In this document: positions 1-5,954 of the stretch, piece by piece
Position numbering within the stretch: position 1 is the stretch's first letter
Layout of the letters: each line of letters starts with the position of its first letter
Source of the DNA: Bacilli bacterium
Lineage (GTDB): Bacteria; Bacillota_I; Bacilli_A; RFN20; CAG-288
Direction of reading: 5' to 3'
Assembly: GCA_900769965.1 (NCBI GenBank)
Contig: CAAGIQ010000048.1
Span: 1 to 7,028, forward strand
Length of the DNA stretch: 7,028 nucleotides
Translations under genes and position numbers: made by a program
Notes under the pieces: generated by a model
What the model saw: only the letters and a program-made list of their open reading frames with translations
What the model was told of the DNA's origin: nothing
Databases searched by the model: none

Positions 1-44
1 ATAAACATATAGAGATGTTTACCAAAACTACTATTTAAATACAA

Positions 45-254
45 TTAACAAGATTTGAATAGATTTTGGAGAGCGGAACCTAAATCTCCTTTTCTTCCTA
101 CCTTTCCAATAGTGTTAACTGGAAGAAGATATATTATGTCAGTTCCTAATTCTTTAATGTAATCGAGCTTAGAAACCACTCCATCAAAAGTGCCTTCCTC
201 AGTAAAGTTTCTAACGTATATTTGATATATGATTTTGTTAATTAAGTCCTTCAT
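45..254 (-). pseudogene. GH13 alpha-amylase-family N-terminal remnant
   Basis: About 69 residues starting MKDLINKIIYQIYVRNF, then a TEEGTFDG / LDYIKELGTDIIYLLPV / GRKGDLGS pattern. From family memory this is the first beta/alpha part of the GH13 catalytic barrel of alpha-glucosidase or alpha-amylase-like enzymes, which normally exceed 400 residues. The match stops after GDLGS, where the family usually continues SPYSI. Here the frame reads ALQNLFKSC and stops, but the frame two bases on reads SPKSIQI before stopping at 31-33. This suggests a small insertion near positions 70-75. The ATG at 252-254 is preferred over one 7 codons upstream (273-275) because an AAAGGA SD lies 9 bases before it. 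Without the rest of the barrel and the catalytic residues it cannot be an active enzyme. Whether the 3' part survives beyond the window start is not visible. Confidence 0.72.
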
Positions 255-283
255 CTGCTTAATTCCTTTCTTCATTTAGATTA

Positions 284-312
284 TATATAAATTGGGTTTA
301 AGTATATGTCTA
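284..312 (-). promoter_or_regulatory. Possible promoter of the GH13 remnant
   Basis: Read on the minus strand, TAGACA (307-312, one mismatch to TTGACA) is followed after 17 bases by TATATA (284-289), and a perfect TATAAT lies overlapping at 280-285. It is 30-60 bases upstream of the remnant's preferred ATG at 254. In such AT-rich DNA chance matches are common, so this is tentative. If real, the promoter outlived its gene. Confidence 0.3.
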
Positions 313-366
313 ACTTTTTTTACTTATGCTACTAGTTTGTTTTAGTAAATGAAAATATGGCACGAC

Positions 367-390
367 AAAAAAATATATTTATAGATATAT
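367..390 (-). terminator. Possible AT-only terminator of the ABC operon
   Basis: On the minus strand, 66 bases past the stop of the last exporter permease, ATATAT (385-390), a 6-base loop and ATATAT (373-378) are followed by a run of T (367-373). The stem has no G or C, so its stability is doubtful. Closer to the stop are a GAAGAAA/TTTCTTC inverted repeat (398-404 with 418-424) and a weak CCCA/TGGG pairing (434-437 with 446-449), neither followed by a T run. The rest of the 276-455 gap holds no convincing gene. Confidence 0.3.
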
Positions 391-455
391 GTTTATTGAA
401 GAAAAAACAGTTTTACATTTCTTCCTATAAAGCCCCACTTTTATATGGGAGTATG

Positions 456-1256
456 TTATGATCCTGTACTTTCATATCTCTTTGCTAGAGAAGACCATAC
501 AGTTACTGAAACAACAAAGAATACTAAAGAAATAGTTATGGTAAGTAAGCTAAATAGATAAGGGTTATATTGACTAGAAAGATCTAATAACATGCTTACT
601 GGATAGTAGATAGATAGACCTAGAGGAATAACAAAGCAGAAGATAGCTCTAATAAAAGCTGGGAAGATCGTTAACGGATATTTAGAATAGGTAGTAAAGT
701 TATAGACTATCTGAAGAAGAGGTCCAGAACGTTTAACAACAAAAGCTAAAGAGGCAATAATTATCTTGAACGAAGTAATTATTATAGCTCCAGAGAAGAT
801 ACCGACAACAAGGAATAAGATGTTTCCAAAGTTAATAACTAAAGAAGTATTTAATGCCCCTACTATAACTAGAGCGATACCTGTAAATATTTCTCCTAAA
901 GCTTCTAGTTGAATCATCGAAGCGAAGATTTGAAATAGCAGAGGTAAAGGACGTAAGAAAAGAGAATCTAAACTTCCTTGTTTTACTTCAAAATAGGCGA
1001 CAGTCCATAATCTATCGGAAAACATGTGATCGATACCTATGGCTAAGTTAGTTATTCCATATAGCAAGAATATCTCATACATCGTCCACCCGTTGATGTT
1101 GTTAGCAGCGTTAATAATAAAGTATAGAGAAAGAATCGAAAACACTTCGGTAATTAAGAAAGCGATAATCCCGATGATAGTGTTAGATTTATAAACCATC
1201 TTCGACATCAAAGATCTCTTAGCGAATGAAAAATATAGTTTTATATATCTTCTCAT
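456..1256 (-). CDS. ABC-2 type exporter permease (COG3694/DUF990-like)
   Basis: A 266-residue membrane protein, last gene of the exporter operon. Hydrophobic segments lie at about residues 25-50, 58-78, 105-133, 140-172, 196-217 and 234-255, giving about six helices typical of ABC-2 permeases. Family-like features are GSLDSLFLRPLP (about 94-105), YPLTIFP (193-199), the PLGLSIYYP stretch (211-219) and the C-terminal RYESTGS. I recognise it as the permease that pairs with a COG4587-type permease and a COG4586-type ATPase. The ATG at 1254-1256 is chosen because GGAGG (1263-1267) sits 6 bases upstream; a longer reading from 1337 would overlap the upstream gene and add a non-family leader. It starts 2 bases after the upstream stop codon, implying co-translation. 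The exported substrate is unknown for this family. A signalling role is not suggested by anything seen. Confidence 0.85.
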   Translation of the reverse strand: MRRYIKLYFSFAKRSLMSKMVYKSNTIIGIIAFLITEVFSILSLYFIINAANNINGWTMYEIFLLYGITNLAIGIDHMFSDRLWTVAYFEVKQGSLDSLFLRPLPLLFQIFASMIQLEALGEIFTGIALVIVGALNTSLVINFGNILFLVVGIFSGAIIITSFKIIIASLAFVVKRSGPLLQIVYNFTTYSKYPLTIFPAFIRAIFCFVIPLGLSIYYPVSMLLDLSSQYNPYLFSLLTITISLVFFVVSVTVWSSLAKRYESTGS

Positions 1257-1258
1257 AA

Positions 1259-2098
1259 CTAACCTCCTTGAACGACTAAACGTCGCATGCAGTAGGAGAA
1301 AATGAGCTTGTTTATAAGTTCGAAGAATAAGATCCAAGCTACTCCAATGCCTATATACATCAAAGTGTTTCCTATACTTACTCTATTCATAAGAACTTGA
1401 ATAGGAGTAGAAGAGAGGAAAGCAAACGGGTTATAAGGAAGAATCTTACCTATTGTCCCCATGAAAGCGAAAGGTACTATACTACCAGCTAAAAAGGATC
1501 TAAATGCACTTACTAGCATGTTTAGTCCGAAGATGTGCTCGGTGAAGAAACATAAGATACCTATTAGATACATGATAGAGTTATTGACAAATAAGCTTAT
1601 GAAATAGAATATGAAGAAGAAAAGTAGGTTAAGTAAGAATTCACCTATAGTGTATTCTACAAATCCTAATACTATAAACACTGTATAGAGAACAGTTAGA
1701 AGAGGAATAGCAACAAAGACGAATTGAATGATACTTCCACCTAAGGAAGTGAATAGTTGCCTTAACCTATAGCTCACAGGTTTAGTTAACGAGTTAACAA
1801 CTGTTCCTTCTTTTACATCTTGATATATCCTTTCAGATACGTCGTCAAAAAGAGCGAAGCCGAAGACGAAAGAAGAAGAGGCGTAAAGAAGAATCTCGTA
1901 GAAGGTAAACCCGTTAATTACAGCGTTCATGCCATCTACGTTATTCTTATATATGGCTTGGTATAAGAAGAATACGAAAAATATTTCAACTACGCTGATA
2001 AATAACCACATAAAAGTTTGAGCCTTGTAGACTAAAAAAGTCTTGATTCCGGCTTTAAAAAACGGGATGTACTTATTAATTTTCCTTAGATTTTTCAT
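1259..2098 (-). CDS. ABC-2 type exporter permease (COG4587-like)
   Basis: A 279-residue membrane protein with a short basic N-terminus and hydrophobic segments near residues 28-50, 66-84, 120-147, 152-186, 196-214 and 245-268. The amphipathic stretch VSERIYQDVKEGTVVNSLTKPVSYR (87-111; key residues E97, G98, K106, P107) between the second and third helices, the GSIVPF motif (205-210) and the C-terminal RRLVVQGG are what I associate with the COG4587 permease of this exporter type. It forms the membrane pore with the 266-residue permease. The ATG at 2096-2098 lies inside the end of the ATPase gene, overlapping it by 23 bases. No strong SD precedes it (only AAGAAA-like purines), so translation may depend on coupling to the ATPase; the next Met (residue 30) would delete the first helix. 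Substrate unknown. Confidence 0.83.
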   Translation of the reverse strand: MKNLRKINKYIPFFKAGIKTFLVYKAQTFMWLFISVVEIFFVFFLYQAIYKNNVDGMNAVINGFTFYEILLYASSSFVFGFALFDDVSERIYQDVKEGTVVNSLTKPVSYRLRQLFTSLGGSIIQFVFVAIPLLTVLYTVFIVLGFVEYTIGEFLLNLLFFFIFYFISLFVNNSIMYLIGILCFFTEHIFGLNMLVSAFRSFLAGSIVPFAFMGTIGKILPYNPFAFLSSTPIQVLMNRVSIGNTLMYIGIGVAWILFFELINKLIFSYCMRRLVVQGG

Positions 2099-3065
2099 AT
2101 AGTTTCTTAGTAATCTCTTCGATTCCGATATCTTCGATCTTAAAGTCTTCGATCTTGTAGTCGTTGATAAGTTTAAGCAAGACGTTATCTAAATTCACTT
2201 CGTTTAAAGAGAAGGAAAGTCTTACGTTGTTATCGATATGTTCAAACTTGATGTTTGAAGGAATCTTATCTTCTTCAATCTTGTCTTTTTGACATGGGAA
2301 AAGAATAGTTTTGATATTGCCGAACTGGTATTTGATCTTATCTAAGCTTCCATCGTAAAGGATCTCACCTTTATCGATGATGATGATACGCGAACACAAC
2401 TCTTCGATATCTTTCATATCGTGAGTAGTTAAAATTATAGTTGTGTGGTATCTCTTATTTAATGACTTAATAGCTTTTCTAATCTTATCTTTAACTAGTA
2501 CATCTAATCCGATAGTAGGTTCATCTAAATATAAGATCTTCGGGTTATGAATCAAGCTTGCAGCAAAATCAGCTCTCATCCTTTGACCTAAAGAAAGGCT
2601 TCTGACGTTTTGATCCATGAACTCGTTAAGATCTAATAACTCTGAAAGAAACTCCATTCTTTCCTTATAGTCTTCATCGCTTACTTCGTAGATGTCTTTT
2701 AAGATTTTAAAAGTTTCGATTACTGGAATATCCCACCACAACTGAGTTTTCTGACCGAAGACGACACCTATTTCTTTGTTGACTTGTTTTCTGTTTTCTT
2801 GAACGTTTAAAGAATCGACTAAGACATCACCGGATGTCGGATGGAGAATACCGCACATCATCTTGATAGTTGTGGATTTACCAGCTCCGTTAGCACCGAT
2901 ATAACCGACTATTTCGCCTTTGTCGATATTAAAAGATATGTTTTTAACAGCGTCTATAGCAATGTATTTTCGACTAAAAAGCGTTTTTAGCATTCCTAAG
3001 ACGCCTTCGCCTCTAACAGGTTTTCTAAATTCTTTATGGAGATTTTTAACTTCTATTAATGACAT
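2076..3065 (-). CDS. ABC exporter ATP-binding protein (COG4586-like)
   Basis: A 329-residue cytoplasmic ATPase, first gene of the operon, powering the two downstream permeases. Visible motifs: Walker A GANGAGKST (57-65), Q-loop region VVFGQKTQLWWD (101-112), signature LSLGQ (157-161), Walker B ILYLDEP (177-183), D-loop GLD (186-188) and switch His215 in TTHD. The insert between the first strand and Walker A (about 15-35) and the FGQKTQLWW block are characteristic of this exporter subgroup and unlike most ABC-2 ATPases. Residues about 250-329 form a charged C-terminal extension of alternating K, E, D and I. The ATG at 3063-3065 is chosen because AAAGGAG lies 7 bases upstream; an open frame continues to 3233 but those 56 residues look like translated promoter DNA. 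All catalytic motifs are intact. It may export a drug, lipid or peptide; nothing here decides which. Confidence 0.9.
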   Translation of the reverse strand: MSLIEVKNLHKEFRKPVRGEGVLGMLKTLFSRKYIAIDAVKNISFNIDKGEIVGYIGANGAGKSTTIKMMCGILHPTSGDVLVDSLNVQENRKQVNKEIGVVFGQKTQLWWDIPVIETFKILKDIYEVSDEDYKERMEFLSELLDLNEFMDQNVRSLSLGQRMRADFAASLIHNPKILYLDEPTIGLDVLVKDKIRKAIKSLNKRYHTTIILTTHDMKDIEELCSRIIIIDKGEILYDGSLDKIKYQFGNIKTILFPCQKDKIEEDKIPSNIKFEHIDNNVRLSFSLNEVNLDNVLLKLINDYKIEDFKIEDIGIEEITKKLYEKSKEN

Positions 3066-3075
3066 AGAGTTGCTC

Positions 3076-3107
3076 CTTTCGTGTCGCTTTATTAGTTTAT
3101 CACGAAA
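3076..3107 (-). promoter_or_regulatory. Inverted repeat covering the ATPase SD
   Basis: On the minus strand TTTCGTG (3101-3107) and CACGAAA (3077-3083) are exact inverted arms separated by 17 bases, with a further T-G pair possible at 3108/3076. The downstream arm runs into the AAAGGAG SD of the ATPase gene, so folding of the mRNA would partly hide that SD. Alternatively the pair is a DNA operator with a long spacer. The 7-bp exact match and its position are seen; a role is inferred. Confidence 0.4.
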
Positions 3108-3108
3108 A

Positions 3109-3135
3109 CGATATGTATAAGATATACATATATCG
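3109..3135. promoter_or_regulatory. Palindrome upstream of the exporter operon
   Basis: TATGTATA (3112-3119) and TATACATA (3123-3130) are exact inverted arms around a 3-base spacer, one more A-T pair flanks them (3111/3131), and with a 2-base bulge the symmetry extends to CG at both ends. The centre lies about 56 bases upstream of the ATPase start, where a promoter would be expected, in the divergent gap shared with the methyltransferase. ATGT/ACAT half-sites recall operators of PadR-type repressors, which often control ABC exporters, but here the half-sites are 9 bases apart and no regulator gene is in the window. AT-rich DNA produces such palindromes by chance fairly easily. Confidence 0.4.
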
Positions 3136-3214
3136 ATTACTGGTAGAAAAATCTTTACATAATACTCATAGATTACATTTGACTTAGTTTTTTTGGCTTT
3201 TAGCCATAAATAGC

Positions 3215-3239
3215 AGGAGTAATTATTACACAAAGTGTA
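3215..3239 (+). promoter_or_regulatory. Distant SD plus small hairpin before the methyltransferase
   Basis: A good SD, AGGAGT (3215-3220), is 24 bases before the first in-frame ATG (3245), too far for normal use. Between them TACAC (3227-3231) and GTGTA (3235-3239) could form a 5-bp stem with an AAA loop, which would shorten the effective spacing to about 11 bases. No in-frame ATG, GTG or TTG lies at normal distance from this SD. Confidence 0.35.
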
Positions 3240-3244
3240 TAAAA

Positions 3245-3826
3245 ATGGTATCTTATTTAGGTATGGATAAAGTAAAAGATTTTTTTGACAAGTATTCTAA
3301 ATATATAGATGATTCTGAACACGACTTCGAATTAGTAAAAAAGCTTCTAGATGAACTAGATATAAGAAAAGACGATAGAGTGTTAGATCTTGGATGTGGA
3401 AAGGGAGTTATTACTAATCTATTAACTTCCTATTCTCCTTTTGTAATAGGTCAAGATCTCTCTACTAACATGATAAAAAGAGCAAGGGAAGAAAAACCTG
3501 ATTTGACATTTAAGGAAGAAGATTTTTATATGTCAAATGAAGTATTTGACTACATCGTCGTCTTCGATGCTTATCCGCATTTTTTAGATCTTCCTTCTTT
3601 TAAAGAATCTCTATATAGATGTCTCTCTTCAAAAGGTAGAGTAGCCATCGTTCACGATTGCTCAAAAGAGATGCTAGATTTCTTCCACAAAGGAGAAGTA
3701 AAAGCTATCTCAAGAAGTCTTTACGATGTAAAAAAAGAATCATCTTTCTACCTAGACTTATTCGATGCTGTCAAGGCTAAAGAAGATGATTCGAGTTATC
3801 TAATAGTTTTAAGAAAGAAAGACTAA
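3245..3826 (+). CDS. Class I SAM-dependent methyltransferase
   Basis: A 193-residue soluble protein. Motif I VLDLGCGKG (46-54) binds the SAM methionine end; the acidic residue closing the second strand is D71 in GQDLS; FDYIVVFDAYPHF (101-113) is the fourth-strand region; RVAIVHD (132-138) is the fifth strand. This is the type-11 methyltransferase fold with a short N-terminal helical cap (about 7-40). It lacks any recognisable substrate domain, so the target (small molecule, lipid, RNA or protein) cannot be stated. The start is uncertain: ATG 3245 has no close SD, and a second ATG at 3263 (residue 7, MDKVKDFFDKYSKY, which looks like the more usual N-terminus) has none either. Its 3' end overlaps bioY tail to tail by 4 bases. 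It is divergent from the exporter operon, so a shared role is possible but unsupported. Confidence 0.8.
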   Translation: MVSYLGMDKVKDFFDKYSKYIDDSEHDFELVKKLLDELDIRKDDRVLDLGCGKGVITNLLTSYSPFVIGQDLSTNMIKRAREEKPDLTFKEEDFYMSNEVFDYIVVFDAYPHFLDLPSFKESLYRCLSSKGRVAIVHDCSKEMLDFFHKGEVKAISRSLYDVKKESSFYLDLFDAVKAKEDDSSYLIVLRKKD

Positions 3827-4371
3827 GCTTTTACTAATAAAGCCTTATCTATAACTGGTCTAAGCTTGTAGCAAACAGAAGTAGCTACAACTATTTTTAA
3901 TGTGTCTCCAATAAGGAAAGGAACTACGCAGGTAGATAAGATGTAGATGAAATTGAAGTTGTTAAGGTAGAAAGCAAACCAAATAGATCCTATTACATAG
4001 ATCACTACAGTATTAGCTATCATGGCTAAAGGATAAACGTATAATTTCTTCTTAAATAGAGTTATAAGCAAGCTTTGCAATAAAACTCCAAATATATAAC
4101 CAACTATATATCCACCTGTAGGACCGCCTAGAACTGCCAAACCTGATCTAAAGTTCGAGAATACAGGAAGACCTATAGCGCCTAGAACGATATAAGCACA
4201 GACAGAAGAAACTGCAAGAGTAGGGGAAAGAAGGGAGCCAATTATATAAACACCTAAGGTTGCTAAGGTTATAGCAACTGGTTCAATAGGTATGCTTAAA
4301 CCTCCTAAAACGCATAGAAAAGCAGTAAATAAGGCTACGAAAGATATATCTTTAATAAGTTTTGATCTCAT
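3823..4371 (-). CDS. bioY: Biotin ECF transporter S component BioY
   Basis: A 182-residue integral membrane protein, the usual BioY length, with about six helices (roughly 10-25, 33-48, 52-70, 82-106, 113-136, 143-168). Family motifs are seen: GLPVF (67-71), GGPTGGY (82-88) and PFLIGDTLKI (151-160). BioY binds biotin and brings it across the membrane, usually with the shared ECF energising module (EcfT and two EcfA ATPases), which is not in this window; some BioY proteins act alone. The ATG is supported by GGAGG (4379-4383) 7 bases upstream. It is divergent from the biotin-dependent decarboxylase operon, which gives it an obvious client. No biotin synthesis gene is visible. A BirA-type operator (GTTAAC half-sites) was looked for upstream and not found. 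Confidence 0.92.
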   Translation of the reverse strand: MRSKLIKDISFVALFTAFLCVLGGLSIPIEPVAITLATLGVYIIGSLLSPTLAVSSVCAYIVLGAIGLPVFSNFRSGLAVLGGPTGGYIVGYIFGVLLQSLLITLFKKKLYVYPLAMIANTVVIYVIGSIWFAFYLNNFNFIYILSTCVVPFLIGDTLKIVVATSVCYKLRPVIDKALLVKA

Positions 4372-4390
4372 AGATTTACCTCCATCTTAT

Positions 4391-4421
4391 ATTATATATT
4401 CAAAAAATCACTTTTGAGCAA
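4391..4421 (-). promoter_or_regulatory. Likely bioY promoter
   Basis: On the minus strand a perfect TATAAT (4391-4396) lies 20 bases before the start codon, and TTGCTC (4416-4421) upstream can serve as a weak -35 with a 19-base spacing (17 to the overlapping TATATA). Transcription would start near 4384, inside or next to the SD region, so the leader would be very short and leave no room for a riboswitch. The -10 is convincing, the -35 is not. Confidence 0.5.
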
Positions 4422-4450
4422 ATGAAAAGTTGAAAGCAGTTTCTTTTTTA

Positions 4451-4519
4451 TATAATACGCACAAAGAGTGCATTCATGCGCAATATTTAGCGTTTTATTC
4501 TCAACGCATATGTTTTTTT
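4451..4519 (+). promoter_or_regulatory. Possible distal oadA promoter and leader hairpins
   Basis: TATAAT (4451-4456) with TTGAAA (4430-4435) at a short 15-base spacing could start a longer oadA transcript. Its leader holds a near-palindrome GTGCAT/ATGCGC (4468-4473, 4476-4481), then AACGC (4503-4507) that can pair with GCGTT (4490-4494), while the overlapping CGCAT (4505-4509) can pair instead with ATGCG (4476-4480). A T7 run (4513-4519) follows. Either stem plus the T run resembles a weak terminator, and the two are mutually exclusive. Stems are only 5 bp, so this may be chance. Confidence 0.25.
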
Positions 4520-4531
4520 ACATTAAAAAAA

Positions 4532-4540
4532 TGTTATGAT
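4532..4540 (+). promoter_or_regulatory. Extended -10 promoter of the oad operon
   Basis: TGTTATGAT combines a TG extension (4532-4533) with TATGAT (4535-4540, one mismatch to TATAAT). There is no good -35, only a T-rich stretch at 4513-4519, as is usual for extended -10 promoters. Transcription would begin near 4547, giving a leader of about 40 bases that starts on the palindrome at 4546-4567. The oadA SD AGAGG (4574-4578) lies 8 bases before the ATG. Confidence 0.5.
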
Positions 4541-4545
4541 AAGGT

Positions 4546-4567
4546 GATTTCGGATATATTCGAAATC
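4546..4567. promoter_or_regulatory. 22-bp palindrome, likely oad operator
   Basis: GATTTCG (4546-4552) and CGAAATC (4561-4567) are exact inverted arms. The centre ATATAT (4554-4559) is itself symmetric, leaving one mismatched pair (G4553/T4560). It begins 5 bases after the predicted -10, at the predicted start of transcription, which is the classic position for a repressor. In RNA the same sequence would give a 7-bp 5' stem-loop that could protect the message. It does not resemble the BirA site. The cognate regulator is not in the window. Confidence 0.55.
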
Positions 4568-4586
4568 TATATTAGAGGTTTTATTT

Positions 4587-5954
4587 ATGGGTGTAAAAAT
4601 TGTTGACACATGTCTAAGAGATGGCTCGCAATCCTTAGTAGCTACAAGGCTTACTACCGAAGAGGTTTTAAGCGTTGCTAAAGATCTAGACAAAGCAAAT
4701 TACTACGCTTTAGAAGTGTGGGGTGGTGCTACTTTTGATTCCTGCTTGCGCTTTTTAGACGAGGATCCATGGGACAGATTAAGACTTATTAGAAAAGCTT
4801 GTCCTAACACTAAATTGCAGATGCTTTTCAGAGGACAAAACATCTTAGGTTATCATCATTATCCAGATGATATCGTCGAAAAATTCGTTCAAAAATCATT
4901 AGAAAACGGAATCGACATCATCAGAGTTTTCGATGCCTTAAACGATGTAAGAAACTTGAAGAGTGCTGTCGATGCTTGTAAAAAGTATAAAGGACATTGT
5001 CAAATTGCCCTTAGCTATACTACTAGCCCAGTTCACACCGTTGATTACTATGTTGAATTGGCTAAGGAAGTTGAAAAGATGGGTGCTGATTCTTTATGTA
5101 TTAAAGATATGGCGGGTGTCTTACTTCCAAACGATGCTTATGAGCTCATATCCAGACTTAAAAAGGAAACAAAGCTTCCGATAGAACTTCACTCTCACTG
5201 CACCGGTGGTGTCTGCGAGATGACATATATGAAAGCTATCGAAGCAGGAGTTGATATTATAGATACCGCTCTTTCCCCATTAGGAGGCGGAACAGCTCAA
5301 CCTTGCACCGAATCATTTAACTACGCTTTAAAAGGTACCAAATACGATCCAAAACTCGATCAAAATCAACTTGATAAAGCGGCAGCTACACTTAACAAGA
5401 TCAAAGATAAATATCTGAAGAATGGAACTTTGAAAGCAAAGGCGTTATCTTCTAACCCGAACATATTACGTTATCAAGTTCCTGGTGGAATGCTTTCTAA
5501 CCTCATGAGCCAACTTGAAAAACAAGGGGCGATGGATAGATATGAAGATGTCTTAAAAGAAGTACCACTAGTAAGAAAAGATATGGGTTATCCACCTCTA
5601 GTTACTCCTCTTTCTCAAATGGTTGGTACACAAGCGGTTATGAACGTCATAACTGGTGAAAGATATAAGATGGTTCCAAAAGAGATCAAGGACTATCTCC
5701 ACGGCTTATATGGTCAAGCTCCTTCTCCAGTTGATGAAGACATCAAGCACAAGATCATCGGGGATGATGAAGTTATTACCTATAGACCTGCTGATAAACT
5801 CGAACCAGAATTTGAAAAACTTAAGAAGAAATATAAGAAGATTGCCAAGACTGATGAAGATGTTCTTTCTATAGCTTTGTTTGAAAATGTTGCTATCTCC
5901 TTCCTCAAGAGAAAATATGGATTAGAAGCTGAGGAGTTCAACGTCGAATTATGA
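4587..5954 (+). CDS. oadA: Oxaloacetate decarboxylase alpha subunit, carboxyltransferase
   Basis: A 455-residue cytoplasmic enzyme that transfers CO2 from oxaloacetate to biotin, yielding pyruvate. The HMGL-like barrel covers about 3-265 and the PYC/OADA conserved domain about 285-430. By comparison with pyruvate carboxylase and Klebsiella OadA, expected metal ligands are D12 and the HxH pair H202/H204, with the carboxylated lysine at K173 (CIKDMAG) and the catalytic Thr probably T236 (GGGTAQP). VWGGATFD (44-51), RGQNILGY (82-89) and VPGGMLSN (298-305) are hallmark blocks. The usual RDAHQS is RDGSQS (11-16) here, an uncommon variant. Classical OadA is near 590 residues with a C-terminal biotin domain; this one ends before it, and the domain is a separate gene two positions downstream. 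First gene of the operon, its stop TGA overlaps the oadG ATG. PC-type sequence argues against a methylmalonyl-CoA or glutaconyl-CoA decarboxylase. Confidence 0.93.
   Translation: MGVKIVDTCLRDGSQSLVATRLTTEEVLSVAKDLDKANYYALEVWGGATFDSCLRFLDEDPWDRLRLIRKACPNTKLQMLFRGQNILGYHHYPDDIVEKFVQKSLENGIDIIRVFDALNDVRNLKSAVDACKKYKGHCQIALSYTTSPVHTVDYYVELAKEVEKMGADSLCIKDMAGVLLPNDAYELISRLKKETKLPIELHSHCTGGVCEMTYMKAIEAGVDIIDTALSPLGGGTAQPCTESFNYALKGTKYDPKLDQNQLDKAAATLNKIKDKYLKNGTLKAKALSSNPNILRYQVPGGMLSNLMSQLEKQGAMDRYEDVLKEVPLVRKDMGYPPLVTPLSQMVGTQAVMNVITGERYKMVPKEIKDYLHGLYGQAPSPVDEDIKHKIIGDDEVITYRPADKLEPEFEKLKKKYKKIAKTDEDVLSIALFENVAISFLKRKYGLEAEEFNVEL

Noticed and set aside
2920..3120. Plus-strand 66-codon open frame
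   Set aside because: It lies antisense to the well-supported ATPase N-terminus and its promoter region, shows no family resemblance, and is a shadow of that gene.
3194..3206. TGGCT-TTT-AGCCA hairpin between the exporter and the methyltransferase
   Set aside because: Only 5 bp with a 3-base loop. The T run precedes it on the plus strand, and on the minus strand it is followed by A, so it is not a terminator in either direction.
4372..4586. BirA operator or biotin-type control site in the shared intergenic region
   Set aside because: No pair of GTTAAC-like half-sites with the expected spacing could be found. The only GGTTAAC in this part of the window is at the end of the carrier gene.
4963..5184. 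73-codon open frame inside oadA in another frame
   Set aside because: It lies wholly within the conserved OadA barrel coding region and has no SD or recognisable domain. The same applies to the frame at 5656-5874.
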